The translations under genes and the position numbers were made by a program. From Chlorobiaceae bacterium (GTDB lineage Bacteria > Bacteroidota > Chlorobiia > Chlorobiales > Chlorobiaceae): a stretch of 64,000 bases of DNA. The stretch lies in NCBI GenBank assembly GCA_013334335.1, contig JAAXXR010000003.1:1-64000 (forward strand). Reading direction: 5' to 3'. This document shows positions 43,436-53,126 of the stretch, in pieces; the stretch's first letter is position 1; the number at the start of each line of letters is the position of its first letter. The notes under the pieces were generated by a model. It was given only the letters and a program-made list of their open reading frames with translations. It was not told the DNA's origin and ran no database searches.

Positions 43436-45469
43436 ATGCCGATCACCTCTCCCAAAGCATTCAGATCAAAGATCATGGCCGTGCTGCTCGGCTTGCTGCT
43501 CCCCGCCGCTTTTTGCCCCACCGGAGTGGCGACACCTCCCGCAGGCAAACCTGCCGCAAGCGCAACAACTGATTTCTATCGATGGGTGAACGCCGAATGG
43601 CTCGACTCCAGCGACATTCCTCCGGACAAGCCTGGCATCAGCAACTTCGAGCTCATCCAGCTCGACGTCAACCTGAAGCTTGAAAAACTGGTGGCGGGAC
43701 TCAGGAAAAAACCTGCCCTGACCGATGACGAGCAGAAGATCGTCACCATATACAACTCGTTCACGGACCTTGAACGCCGGGAGTCGCTCGGACTTTCACC
43801 GCTCAAACAGGAGCTCGGACTCGTCGACAGGGCCGGAACCCTTCGCGACATCGCCCTGCTCTTCGCCCAGTTCCAGAGAATCGGCGTCGCCGTCCCGATC
43901 ATCTTCAACGTCTCGACCGACTTCAAGGACTCCGGGAGGAACATCATCTTCGTTGAACAGTCGGGCCTCGGCATCGAACGTGAGGGACTCCTCGGCGAGG
44001 ACGCCAGATCCCAAAGCCTGAGAAAGCAGTACCGGAACCTTCTCGGAAAACTGTTCCGCCTGGCATCGATCGACCGTCCCGATACGCGCGCCGGCGAGGT
44101 GGTCGCCCTGGAGCAGATGCTGGCCCGCATGCAATGGAGCAATACCGACAACCGGAACATGGAACTGATCAGCAACGTGACTGATCACCAGACACTCATG
44201 GCAACCAAGCCAGGCCTGTTTCTCGACGCCCAGTTCACCCTCCTCGGGATACCGTCCGGCTACCCGGTCAACCTGACCCAGCCATCTTACCTGGACGCGT
44301 TCAACAGGTTTTTCCCTTCCTCCCGTATCGACACCTGGAAATCCTACCTCCAGGCTCGGCTCCTCATGAGTTACGCCAAACTCCTCGACAGCCGGTTCCG
44401 GAACGCGATGGTCGGCTATGAGGTCGAACGAGGCCTCTACCAGTCCGAACAGCCTATCCAGCTGCAGGCCATCGGTTACCTGAACGATAACGCCGGCATG
44501 CTGCTCGGGAAGTCTTACGTCGAACAGTCATTCAGCGAAACCGACAAACGGAGAGTGGCCGGAATCGTCAAGTCGATCGTCGACCAGTACCGTATCGCCA
44601 TCGGCAACTCGACAAGAATGGAGCCCGAAACCAAACAGAAAGCGATGCTGAAACTCGACCGCATGACGTTCCGTATCGGCTATCCCGATCACTGGAAAGA
44701 CTATACCGCATTCCATCCCGCCGCCGGACAGCCAGCAGAAAACCACAAGCGTCTCAGCCGATTCGAGTTCGAGCGCCGGCTTGCCAGACTCGGCAAGCCG
44801 GTCGACATCAACGACTGGGGCTATCCACCACAGTTAGTCAACGCCTTCTATGAACCGACCTCAAACTCATTCGTCCTTCTTGCGGCCATCCTCAATCCAC
44901 CGTTCTATTCATCCGACGCCCCTGAAGCGAAAATATACGGCGGCATCGGCTTCATCGTCGGTCACGAGATCGGCCACGGGTTCGACGACCAGGGCAGCAC
45001 GTTCGACGAACGCGGCAATCTCAGGAACTGGTGGACAAAACCCGACAAGGAACGCTTTGACGCCATCAGAAGCCGCCTGATTGCCCAGGCCAACGCCTAT
45101 GAGATCATGCCTGGCCGGTTCCTGAACGGCCCTCTCGAAATCGGGGAGATCATCGGCGACCTCAGTGGCTCTGAAATCGCCTTCGACGCCTATCGGAAAA
45201 GCGCTGCCACAATGGGAAAGGATTCGCCGGAGAACCGTCGCCAGTTCTTCGAGCAGCTCGCCCGGACCTGGCGGGCCAAAATGAGGCCCGAGATCACCCT
45301 GCTGCTGCTCGACGCCGATCCCCACCCCCCGTCGGAGTTCCGCGCCAACGGCATCGTCAGGAACTTCGACGAATTCCATCGACTCTTCGGCACCAGGCCG
45401 GGCGACCCGATGTATCTTGCCCCGGCGAGTCGCATCACCATGTGGCAAGGAGATCGCCATGCGCACTGA
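43436..45469 (+). CDS. M13-family zinc metallopeptidase (neprilysin/PepO type)
   Basis: A 677-residue secreted or periplasmic endopeptidase of family M13. The signal peptide has its core at IMAVLLGLLLPAAFC. The mature N-terminus (DFYRWVNAEWLDSSDIPPDK) is typical. The zinc motif is GFIVGHEIGHGFDDQGS, with the third ligand and partner acid in GEIIGDLSGSEIAFDAY (usually GENIADLGG). The substrate-binding segment NAFYEPTSNSFVLLAAILNP corresponds to the conserved NAYY.P..N.I.FPA.ILQ.P region. The catalytic residues are intact. Such enzymes degrade small peptides and may act in envelope protein turnover. Confidence 0.94.
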   Translation: MPITSPKAFRSKIMAVLLGLLLPAAFCPTGVATPPAGKPAASATTDFYRWVNAEWLDSSDIPPDKPGISNFELIQLDVNLKLEKLVAGLRKKPALTDDEQKIVTIYNSFTDLERRESLGLSPLKQELGLVDRAGTLRDIALLFAQFQRIGVAVPIIFNVSTDFKDSGRNIIFVEQSGLGIEREGLLGEDARSQSLRKQYRNLLGKLFRLASIDRPDTRAGEVVALEQMLARMQWSNTDNRNMELISNVTDHQTLMATKPGLFLDAQFTLLGIPSGYPVNLTQPSYLDAFNRFFPSSRIDTWKSYLQARLLMSYAKLLDSRFRNAMVGYEVERGLYQSEQPIQLQAIGYLNDNAGMLLGKSYVEQSFSETDKRRVAGIVKSIVDQYRIAIGNSTRMEPETKQKAMLKLDRMTFRIGYPDHWKDYTAFHPAAGQPAENHKRLSRFEFERRLARLGKPVDINDWGYPPQLVNAFYEPTSNSFVLLAAILNPPFYSSDAPEAKIYGGIGFIVGHEIGHGFDDQGSTFDERGNLRNWWTKPDKERFDAIRSRLIAQANAYEIMPGRFLNGPLEIGEIIGDLSGSEIAFDAYRKSAATMGKDSPENRRQFFEQLARTWRAKMRPEITLLLLDADPHPPSEFRANGIVRNFDEFHRLFGTRPGDPMYLAPASRITMWQGDRHAH

Positions 45470-45496
45470 AGATTTCCAGAACGAAAACCGGCTACC

Positions 45497-46114
45497 ATGA
45501 AACAACCTGGTTCAGCGGCAGACTGCTTCTGTCACCCATCCCGCTCATTCTTGACGGGCGTCGTCGTGGTACTCATGCTGCTGATCCAGGCGCTCCGGGC
45601 GGACGCCGCGACTTCCGACGGCATCCGGACACAGCGGATCAAACCTGTAGAGGGACCAACCACCATCATCAAGGGGGCTCTCCGTGGGTATGAATCGGTC
45701 AGTTACCTCATCGGCGCACGTTCTGGCCAGCGACTGAAGATCACCCTCAAAAGCAGCAACGCTGCCAACTATTTCAACCTCTATGCGCCCGGTAAAGGCC
45801 CCGGCGACGAAGCGATGCACATTGGCGAGCTCTCGGACAACCATTTCGAAGGAACGCTTGCCGAATCCGGTGACTACGCCGTTTCGCTCTTTCTCATGAG
45901 AAGCGCTGCCCGAAGAAACGAAACTGCCCGCTACACCCTGGAGATCACCCTCGTTGCGGGAACTCCCCTGGCGCAACCAACGGCTTCCGAACCAAGCCGG
46001 GTCGTCAGTCCCGTCAAACCCGCAGCGATTCACCATCTTTACTATGCGAACAAATCCTTTACCATCGGCAGTGAAAGGTGTATCGTGCCTGACGCCGCCC
46101 ACTTCGGAGAATGA
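45497..46114 (+). CDS. Secreted protein resembling inhibitors of g-type lysozyme (PliG-like)
   Basis: A 205-residue exported protein with a signal peptide (TGVVVVLMLLIQALRADA). The central domain (about residues 45-155) is all-beta. Its pattern GARSGQRLKITLKSSNAANY, then GTLAESGDYAVSLFLMRSAA and RRNETARYTLEITL, is what I recall from periplasmic inhibitors of g-type lysozyme, including the LMRxAARR segment. A Pro/Ser linker and a short unrelated tail (CIVPDAAHFGE) follow. The assignment is by remembered pattern and could be wrong; other bacterial pre-peptidase-like beta domains are an alternative. It starts 27 nt after the M13 peptidase gene. Confidence 0.6.
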   Translation: MKQPGSAADCFCHPSRSFLTGVVVVLMLLIQALRADAATSDGIRTQRIKPVEGPTTIIKGALRGYESVSYLIGARSGQRLKITLKSSNAANYFNLYAPGKGPGDEAMHIGELSDNHFEGTLAESGDYAVSLFLMRSAARRNETARYTLEITLVAGTPLAQPTASEPSRVVSPVKPAAIHHLYYANKSFTIGSERCIVPDAAHFGE

Positions 46115-46209
46115 GAAGAAACCGCGCTTCATCCTGAGCTACGCGGATGATCGCTATTCCGAATAGTCAACGACAACCCAGGTAACGTAAACCCAAAACA
46201 AAACAGCAT

Positions 46210-46707
46210 ATGAACACCAGACACCTCCGCCTCTCAACCGCGGCGCTCGCCCTCGGCCTGCTCTTTACTGCTCCCCTCATGGCCGACGACTACAACCTGA
46301 TGCTGAATCTCACCTGTCGGGGATCGGGAGTAGCAACGAAAAGCGAATCGGCCAACATCAACACGTACGACCCGAAAACGAAAAAATACAGGACCACCAC
46401 GGCCCAGTCCTCCAGTAAAGAGCCCTTCCAGGGCATCGCCGTTGTCGAAATCGCCGGAGGCATGGGACGCATCAAGCTCCCCGAACCCATGGTCCCGCCC
46501 CTCAGCACCCGTGACGAAGGGTGGTTTAAGATCAACGACATGGTCGTCACTCCGGACGTGATCACCGGCAAGATCAAGGTCAACTTCCTCAACAACAAGG
46601 CTCTCCGAATCGACCGGCGCTCCGGCCTCTTGACTATCGACGGAAGCAGCGGCAGTTTCTCGGGCCAATGCGAAGCCACCGACCTGAACGCCCCCCGGAA
46701 ATTCTGA
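46210..46707 (+). CDS. Secreted protein of unknown function
   Basis: A 165-residue protein with a signal peptide (STAALALGLLFTAPLMA, cleavage before DDYNL). The mature part is basic and likely beta-rich (RGSGVATKSESANINTYDPK; GWFKINDMVVTPDVITGKIK) and contains two cysteines, one at each end (NLTCRG and GQCEATD), which could form a disulfide. No family was recognised. A strong hairpin 30 nt downstream separates it from the convergent M48 gene. Confidence 0.75.
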   Translation: MNTRHLRLSTAALALGLLFTAPLMADDYNLMLNLTCRGSGVATKSESANINTYDPKTKKYRTTTAQSSSKEPFQGIAVVEIAGGMGRIKLPEPMVPPLSTRDEGWFKINDMVVTPDVITGKIKVNFLNNKALRIDRRSGLLTIDGSSGSFSGQCEATDLNAPRKF

Positions 46708-46736
46708 ACAGACTCCATTCGGCATCGAAAAGGCGA

Positions 46737-46770
46737 GAGGCTGTCTCGCGAAGAGGTCCGAGACAGCCTC
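46737..46770. terminator. Bidirectional hairpin between convergent genes
   Basis: A perfect 12-bp inverted repeat (GAGGCTGTCTCG with CGAGACAGCCTC) with a 10-nt loop, located between the plus-strand gene ending at 46707 and the minus-strand gene ending at 46859. It lacks a T-tract but its position fits transcription termination or 3'-end protection for both. Confidence 0.65.
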
Positions 46771-46858
46771 CTGGCCAGGCATCCTCTGCCCTTGGCACCC
46801 TGCCGCTTCACCTGCGGAAACGGCGAGTCTCCTCCTGACGACGAACACCCCGGGGAAC

Positions 46859-47602
46859 TCACCGCTTCAGGCGATCCTCCAGCCTTTTGGCCCGGGCGCC
46901 CGGTTCCGGATGGCTTGACAGAAAGCTATGGGTGCCGCCCAGACCGGCAAGCTTCCTGAGGGCCGTCACGGAGGCCTCCGTCCTGAAACGCTGCCGTTGC
47001 ATGAGATCGAATCCAAAATCGTCGGCCGCCTTTTCCTGGGTCTGTGAATACTGCGCCTTGATGAAGGTCTCAAGAAGGCCGCCCAGCTCCGAAGAGGCGA
47101 TCTGTCCGGTTCGGCCGCCCTGCGAGGCAACACCCTTCCTGACAGCTGAAAGCGCATAGGCCCGGCTGATCGCCGCCTTGGTATCGCCATTGACCACATG
47201 CCCCTGCTCGTGACCGATCACGAAAATCAACTCGTCATCGTCCATCAGATCCATCAGCCCGCTGTAAAGACGAATGCTGCCATCCCCGAGCGCGAAGGCG
47301 TTCACCTCGGGAACCAGATAAACCTTGTAGTTGAACTTCCGCCCCTGATCCTTCGACAATCTTGCCGTCAGTCGGTTCAGGCGTTTGGCGTATGGGCTGC
47401 CCGGTCCGGCAACCTTGTTGGTCACATCGGAATACTGGGCGAACTGCAGCGACATGGCGGCCACGTCCTCGTCCGTGAGCGTTGCCGCTTTGACGCCGTC
47501 CATAACCGCATCGAGCGCACTGCCAAAGTTGAACGCGCATCCACTGTTCGATCCAAGGATCAGGAACGAGAGCGTCAGGAACAAAAAGCTGATCTTTTTC
47601 AT
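46859..47602 (-). CDS. M48-family zinc metalloprotease (BepA/LoiP-like)
   Basis: A 247-residue exported peptidase. The N-terminus is a signal sequence (MKKISFLFLTLSFLILGSNS) with a Cys at SNSGCAF that may be lipid-modified, although the lipobox is weak. The zinc motif HEQGH is in FVIGHEQGHVVNGD and the third ligand Glu in QTQEKAADDFGFDLM. The C-terminus FLSSHPEPGARAKRLEDRL is the typical M48 end. Relatives control outer membrane protein quality. Start ATG 47602 was selected over upstream in-frame codons because of the signal peptide. Confidence 0.92.
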   Translation of the reverse strand: MKKISFLFLTLSFLILGSNSGCAFNFGSALDAVMDGVKAATLTDEDVAAMSLQFAQYSDVTNKVAGPGSPYAKRLNRLTARLSKDQGRKFNYKVYLVPEVNAFALGDGSIRLYSGLMDLMDDDELIFVIGHEQGHVVNGDTKAAISRAYALSAVRKGVASQGGRTGQIASSELGGLLETFIKAQYSQTQEKAADDFGFDLMQRQRFRTEASVTALRKLAGLGGTHSFLSSHPEPGARAKRLEDRLKR

Positions 47603-47981
47603 GAGGGGTCTGTCCGATGTTGTGTCATTGATGCAGGGGGAACCACAGTACTTGGAATACCGCGAAAGAACAGCTGCCCGACCGGCGAAACGCCGACCGC
47701 AAGCAGGACGCACCCGGGAACTGCCCACTGGTGCAGCGGTCTCACGAGGGAGGGGGAACCGGATAACAGAGGTCAGCCCACAAAGTAATTACTTACGAAA
47801 TAATCCAAATCGAATCAAGACACCACAATCGGGAAAACGACCGGTATGGCCTGTTCCTTTCACGAAAAATGCCCCGTTTCACCACGAAAGCCTGTTTGCG
47901 CTTTATGCGGAAAGATTTATCGTTATAAGTCACTTTTGACAGGCTCAATTGAACATGACGGGAAACACGTAAATCTTTACC
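47603..47981. promoter_or_regulatory. Divergent intergenic region between M48 and CAP genes
   Basis: 379 nt, presumably with promoters for both genes. A plus-strand frame across it encodes about 100 Arg/Pro-rich residues without a ribosome site and is judged spurious. The 60 nt before 47982 are AT-rich. Confidence 0.4.
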
Positions 47982-48725
47982 ATGACGACGATGAGTAACC
48001 AGCACACCGGAAAAACCACTCTCCTGCTTCTCTTTCTGCTGCTCGCCCACGGCAAAACAAACGCCGGAATTTTGCAGTCAAAACCCGAAGTTGGCAGCGG
48101 TACACGACAACAGGCGACTCCGGCACTGAAGCGAGAAACCTCCGGGTCGACGATCGGGATTTCATCCATGACCCCCACGGAACGTGAAGTCATCGCTGAA
48201 GTCAACCTGATGAGAAATAACCCTGCACGCTACGCACAGTTGTATCTGGTGCCACTCCGTTCATGCTATCAGGGCAGAGTCCTCACCCTCCCCGATCAGT
48301 CTCCCGTGATGACCAACGAGGGAATCGGGGCGCTCGATGAGTGTATCCGGGAACTGGAACGAGCCACGCCGGTGACCGGCCTGGCCCCGCGAAAGGAGCT
48401 CTCGTTGGCAGCCCGCGACCATGTACAGGACCAGGGGAGAACCGGCTCAGTCGGCCATGACGGAAGTGACGGATCATCCACCTTCTCGCGGATGAATCGA
48501 TACGGGAAATGGGAGTACAGTGCCGGAGAAAACATCTGTTACGGCATCAGCAGAGCGAGATACATCGTCATCACCCTGCTCATCGACGATGGCGTAAGCT
48601 CGCGCGGCCACAGAAAAAACTTCCTGAACAACAGCTTCAAGCTCATCGGCGTCAAAACCGGTGCGCACCAGGTGTACGGAAACATGTGCGTCATCGATTT
48701 TGCCGGAGGATATACCTCAAGGTAG
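47982..48725 (+). CDS. CAP (SCP/PR-1) domain secreted protein
   Basis: A 247-residue exported protein with a signal peptide (LLLLFLLLAHGKTNAG), a variable Ser/Thr linker (about 30-65), and a CAP domain beginning TPTEREVIAEVNLMRNNPAR. The CAP cavity residues are recognisable: His and acidic residue in VGHDGSDGSS, Glu in YSAGENICYG and His in SSRGHRKNFLN, followed by KLIGVKTG. CAP proteins are widespread, mostly extracellular, and few bacterial members have a defined role. Two cysteines flank the domain. Confidence 0.9.
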   Translation: MTTMSNQHTGKTTLLLLFLLLAHGKTNAGILQSKPEVGSGTRQQATPALKRETSGSTIGISSMTPTEREVIAEVNLMRNNPARYAQLYLVPLRSCYQGRVLTLPDQSPVMTNEGIGALDECIRELERATPVTGLAPRKELSLAARDHVQDQGRTGSVGHDGSDGSSTFSRMNRYGKWEYSAGENICYGISRARYIVITLLIDDGVSSRGHRKNFLNNSFKLIGVKTGAHQVYGNMCVIDFAGGYTSR

Positions 48726-49021
48726 AGACATGAATCAGTTCGCGGGATCGCTGCACTCGAACGATCCGACTCATGAAAAAAGCACCCGGAGCCGGCAAGT
48801 CCTGACTCGGAATTTCCTGGCTGACCGGTGACTCCTGACGTATAAACCTTATATTTCCTGCTGTAACGGCACCTCCGGTTCAGGAAGCCTATCGACGCGC
48901 TGACTTCTTGGACCGGACGATTTTTCCCGACGGATCGTTTCGGAAGAGCGTTGTACCCGGGCAGGCGATAACCCCTGACCGAGCTCCTGAACACCTCCCG
49001 CGCAAGCATAACAATACGGCC

Positions 49022-50869
49022 ATGATTAAAAGTACATCGAGCTCACTTTTGATCAGTTTCCTGCACTCCATCATCATCGTGACCGGGACGATCATCCTGC
49101 TCTTCTCGTTTCCCGTGGCCGCGCTGTTACTGAAAGAGCTCTATTTCAAGAACGTGGCACCTTCGGAATACTTCACCTGGGTCTACCGCATCTTCACCCT
49201 GATCATCTCGCTCGCCTTCACGCGATTCCTCTACCAGCAGATCGTCAAGCTCGCGATGTTCATCGCCAGAAACGACGTCATCGCTGTCATGAACAAAAAG
49301 AGCTTGATCGTCTCCATGCTCTTCACCTTGCTGCTCGTACCCAAAGCTGCGGTAACGAGCCTCTACGGCGTGGTCACCAACCTCTTCAACTTCTTCAGGA
49401 ATGTCCTGAACGCCTCGTCCTACCTCATCATGGGTCCGGGCTCCAGTTCGGAATCCAATACGGGCGTCACCGATTTCATCACCCTGTTCTACCGGAACTC
49501 CCTCGACTTCGTCAACCGCTTTACCAACGAAGTGAGACAGCTACTGAATTACCTGCCGTTGTCGGACACCGCCCTGTTTATCAGCCTCTGGATATTGATC
49601 GCCTTCACCTCCGAACTGATGCTCGGCAGCAACGAACAGCTTTCCCTCAAATTCCCCGACATCGACAGCAAGCGGGATCGCATCCTGGGATTCGTCCGTA
49701 TCCACCGGGATAAAATTCTGTTCGGCACCATACTCTCCTTCTCCCTGTTCCTGTCGGTATCTGCCATGATCGCCGTCCCCTATGTCTCGCAAAGTTCACA
49801 GAAGCTCATCTACGACACCGAATACCTCAAGAAAAGCCTCGATGCTTATCTGATTCCCGATTCGTTCCTCGAGGAGGAACTGAACGCACATGTCGCCGAC
49901 AGCCTCGCTTACGAAAGACAACTGGAAAAATGGCTCGCATTTTCAGCCGATTCGCTTGAACAGAAAAGCGGCCGACCATTGCCTCAGGCTGTGAGGACAC
50001 AATGGACCGACCATATCGCAGCCGTTAACGGGCTGGTGAAGCAGGCCATAGCCAATGATCGAAAGCAGGTGAAGATGATCCGGGAGTTCAGGAAAGAGGT
50101 GCTTGCACGGCAAAAAAAAGAGAGCCGCATGCTGTCGGAGAATTTACTGCTCACCGCCAACTCCCTGACCAACGCCGACGAAGCTAACGAATATTTCAAG
50201 CGGCTGGTCTGGTGGTTTTCGGAAGAGTCGGACAACCTGAAAACCATGCTCGACAACGAATACTTTAAACTCAGAAACAACACCTCCCTGCAGAGTTCGA
50301 TGTTCTCGTTCCTCAGCAACAGCCTCGAAAACGACGTCGAAACGCTTCTGAAATCAAACGCCGGAGACCAGCCCTATCTGGCCAACACCGAGAACATGAA
50401 AATGTATCTGCACAAGCAGCTGATCGACATTGAAAGCACATCGTTTCGGCACGACGCCATTCCAATGCCCTCGGTGCCCAAAGCTGGAATGAGCTGGGGC
50501 ATCTTCGGCCAGATCGCCCAGTGGCTGCTCGCCTCGAGATCTTACGAGCTGGCCATTCTGACCGGCATGTTCGGGTTCGGCCTGTTCGGGGCCTCTATCT
50601 CCACACTGATACGCTCCCAGGACGGAGAACCGGCCCCCACGGCAGGCTACCGGATCATCATCAAAGGCCTCAGCGCCGCCGTCCTGCTCTTCCTCTCGAT
50701 CATGGGCGGCACCGCACTGCTCGGCATCGAAACATCCAAGCCAAACGCCTATACACTCTTTTTCCTGTGCCTCATCGGCGCCGTTTTCAGCGACACGGTC
50801 TGGGAATGGGCGAAAGGCAAACTGTCGGGTATCAATGAACAACCAGGAGGAACACCAGGCAATACCTAA
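49022..50869 (+). CDS. Large membrane protein of unknown function
   Basis: A 615-residue protein with five N-terminal hydrophobic helices (for example LLISFLHSIIIVTGTIILLF, VSMLFTLLLVPKAAVTSLY, ALFISLWILIAFTSELML, FGTILSFSLFLSVSAMIAV). These are followed by a soluble, largely helical and charged domain of about 220 residues (roughly 260-490, possibly coiled coil), and three C-terminal helices (LAILTGMFGFGLFGASI, AAVLLFLSIMGGTALLGI, LFFLCLIGAVFSDTVWEW). The start at ATG 49022 begins the hydrophobic part; the frame extends to 48908. The soluble domain, flanked by helices on both sides, suggests a sensor or mechanosensitive scaffold, but I recognise no family. Confidence 0.75.
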   Translation: MIKSTSSSLLISFLHSIIIVTGTIILLFSFPVAALLLKELYFKNVAPSEYFTWVYRIFTLIISLAFTRFLYQQIVKLAMFIARNDVIAVMNKKSLIVSMLFTLLLVPKAAVTSLYGVVTNLFNFFRNVLNASSYLIMGPGSSSESNTGVTDFITLFYRNSLDFVNRFTNEVRQLLNYLPLSDTALFISLWILIAFTSELMLGSNEQLSLKFPDIDSKRDRILGFVRIHRDKILFGTILSFSLFLSVSAMIAVPYVSQSSQKLIYDTEYLKKSLDAYLIPDSFLEEELNAHVADSLAYERQLEKWLAFSADSLEQKSGRPLPQAVRTQWTDHIAAVNGLVKQAIANDRKQVKMIREFRKEVLARQKKESRMLSENLLLTANSLTNADEANEYFKRLVWWFSEESDNLKTMLDNEYFKLRNNTSLQSSMFSFLSNSLENDVETLLKSNAGDQPYLANTENMKMYLHKQLIDIESTSFRHDAIPMPSVPKAGMSWGIFGQIAQWLLASRSYELAILTGMFGFGLFGASISTLIRSQDGEPAPTAGYRIIIKGLSAAVLLFLSIMGGTALLGIETSKPNAYTLFFLCLIGAVFSDTVWEWAKGKLSGINEQPGGTPGNT

Positions 50870-50933
50870 CCGGTCAGCCCGTGGCCGGCATGCACCTGAA
50901 CCTGTTCACGACCTCGGGCTGTCCGGGGGGAAG

Positions 50934-51755
50934 TCAGGCCGGCAGGAGCGGAACACCATCAAAGCCCGACAATGGCACAGGAATGAGCTGAAAAGGATGC
51001 TCGTAATCGACCGTCGCGAAGCTGCCGACCCCGATCGAACGCCGGTGGGCGTAATCCGGGAATGGTGTCGAGACCGCTGTCGGGTCGAGATAGAACCAGC
51101 GTTCGCCGACGTAAGCGGCAACAAAGACATGCGACGCCGTCGGTGGCGCACCATTCTCAGCGTGATGGCCGCTGGCGACCGCAAATCGGTAACGAGGGGA
51201 GACGATACGGCCAAGAAGGGTCGCGAACAGATGCGCCTTGGAAAAGCACGCCGCCCAGGCGAGCTGTCCGTGGGCCTGGTAATACCTTGCAAAATCAGCA
51301 ATTGAGGGCCACGCTCCAGGCAATGACGACATGGTTGCATATTCGGCATTGCTGGACACGACATGCGTTCCCATCCAGTTCCAGAGCATCCCGATGCGGG
51401 ACCATACCTCCTCTTCGGTCTCAGCCTTGCTCCACGTGAACCCGATATCGCGCAACAGGGTATCGATTTCCGCATTAGCCGTCTCGTAATCCCGGAAAAA
51501 GAGCGACGAACGCGTATCCGCCGACACCCCGGCCCTGACCCAGAAGTTCCAGAGTTTGTAATAGAGCACCTCCCCTTCATGCTTCGTCGATATCCGTTTC
51601 CAGATGACGTTGCCGCGAAGCTTGACCTTTCCTGGATCGATCACCTGCGGAAGGATCTGCCAGTCGAGGTACACCGGGCTCTGGAGTACACCCCCCTTCT
51701 CCTTCTTCTGCTTCTTCAGCGTCGCAGCCTTCCCTTTCGCCTTCTTCTCAGACAT
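50934..51755 (-). CDS. Transglutaminase-like superfamily protein
   Basis: A 273-residue protein with a strong AAAGGAGG 5 nt before ATG 51755. The first 25 residues are very basic (SEKKAKGKAATLKKQKKEKG). The C-terminal half holds the papain-like transglutaminase core: Cys in WAACFSKAHLFATLLG, His in ASHVFVAAYVGERWFY and Asp in YLDPTAV, a complete Cys-His-Asp triad. There is no signal peptide. Members of this group act as peptidases, transglutaminases or deamidases; the substrate here is unknown. Confidence 0.8.
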   Translation of the reverse strand: MSEKKAKGKAATLKKQKKEKGGVLQSPVYLDWQILPQVIDPGKVKLRGNVIWKRISTKHEGEVLYYKLWNFWVRAGVSADTRSSLFFRDYETANAEIDTLLRDIGFTWSKAETEEEVWSRIGMLWNWMGTHVVSSNAEYATMSSLPGAWPSIADFARYYQAHGQLAWAACFSKAHLFATLLGRIVSPRYRFAVASGHHAENGAPPTASHVFVAAYVGERWFYLDPTAVSTPFPDYAHRRSIGVGSFATVDYEHPFQLIPVPLSGFDGVPLLPA

Positions 51756-52184
51756 ACGGACCTCCTTTTTCGTTGTGGATGAATCCTGCCGGATACGAAC
51801 AGCAGAAACCCGGAACTTGCGAGACGATGCCGGACCTGTTGCACAACATGCACGAAACCACCGCATGGATAGGGGAAACAACCTCCATGGGGACCATGGA
51901 GAGCAACCATGCCGGATGGGCTTGCGGTTGCAGTACCATGACGAAAAATAGTTCTCGCTGCACGTGCGTGCAATGAAAACTTCACTCACGCAGATTCAGG
52001 CGCCGACACGTCGTCCTCTGATATGCCTGCAGAAACATGCCACAGCTTACGATGTCTGTACTACGTGCATCGATAGGCCTGTCGGCGACGTTCTCTATCC
52101 CGTCAATGGACAGGACGTTTTGTCCGTGTTCCGCCTGCGCCCTCAGAAAAAGAAACAGCTCCATTCGAACCGGGATGGCGGGAC
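51756..52184. other. Gene-free region of 429 nt
   Basis: Upstream of the transglutaminase-like gene and downstream of a secreted protein gene, both on the minus strand. A minus-strand frame 51982-52188 (68 codons, GTG start overlapping the previous stop) has no family and is not called. It should contain the promoter of the transglutaminase-like gene. Confidence 0.4.
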
Positions 52185-53033
52185 TCACTGTTCCAACCGC
52201 TCGAGAAGCCTGCCACGTCCGTCTTCGATGCAGGCATAACGCGAACGAATCGCCCGCAGCCCTCCGGGGGCCGCCACCAGTTCGATCTCGACCTCCTCCT
52301 CAGCACCGTGATCGCCGCAAGGCCAGGAGACGACCGTGGTTCTGCCCCTTGAGACGAGAAGACGCTGCCATGCCTCGGGGCTTTCGAGGACAAGGGGATC
52401 GCCAGGATGGGCAACGGTACCGAACGCATGGAGTTTCGGGTTCAGGCGCGTAATGCCGACCAGCACCGTCTGGCGATGCCCGCATGGGCCGGCACCAACC
52501 TGCAGCGCAAATTCGGTCGGACGACCGTCGTGGTCGTAGTCGCCAATGTTCATGATCCGGACGACCGGTCGGGATTTGACCATCCTGCTGAATCCGGGAG
52601 AATCCTTCCTTTCGAAATCTCCCTTCCGGACCGGCCATCTCGGAAGCCGGGCAACCGAATCTCCGTCGAACCCGAGTGCGAACAACGGCGACAGTGGCAA
52701 ACGCTCGGCTGGCTTGCCGGGAACAAGACGAACGAGATCGAGCTCCCCTGACTCGCCAAAGGCGAATCCCGAGCATGGGCAGGTGTACCAATCGTCACCG
52801 GATGGATCGCACTCCTGTTCCGGTGCCCTTTTCCACTCCAGCCGCCACTCCTCGACTGCAGAACCGACGACAACCCGTTGCCGCTCCCGGACAACGGCGC
52901 CGGATCCCGGGCGCTGAACGACCAGGACGTGGGGAGGTGCCGCTGAACCCGGCGGTGAAAAGAGCCCGACGCAAAGCGAAACCAACAGGAGAGGCCGCAG
53001 CCTGTAGTGAAAAATCCTCATGATACCTGCCAT
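52185..53033 (-). CDS. Secreted protein of unknown function
   Basis: A 282-residue exported protein. The signal peptide has its core at RPLLLVSLCVGLFSPPGSAA. The mature part contains six cysteines, including CDPSGDDWYTCPCSG, which could form disulfides, and a calcium-binding-like segment IMNIGDYDHDGRPTEFALQV that recalls FG-GAP/VCBS-type repeats. No complete family match was recognised. An alternative start is ATG 53021. It lies 93 nt after another unknown exported protein gene on the same strand. Confidence 0.7.
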   Translation of the reverse strand: MAGIMRIFHYRLRPLLLVSLCVGLFSPPGSAAPPHVLVVQRPGSGAVVRERQRVVVGSAVEEWRLEWKRAPEQECDPSGDDWYTCPCSGFAFGESGELDLVRLVPGKPAERLPLSPLFALGFDGDSVARLPRWPVRKGDFERKDSPGFSRMVKSRPVVRIMNIGDYDHDGRPTEFALQVGAGPCGHRQTVLVGITRLNPKLHAFGTVAHPGDPLVLESPEAWQRLLVSRGRTTVVSWPCGDHGAEEEVEIELVAAPGGLRAIRSRYACIEDGRGRLLERLEQ

Positions 53034-53126
53034 GACGAGCGGTCAGATGGCCTCCGGGAGCCGCGCTCCCCCATTTCCCGCAATGATTGTTGAAAAAATC
53101 CAGGATCTGTTCCGCACAACGGCCGA

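Noticed and set aside
47630-47939. About 100-codon plus-strand frame in the M48-CAP intergenic region
   Set aside because: Arg/Pro-rich, without ribosome site or family; probably chance.
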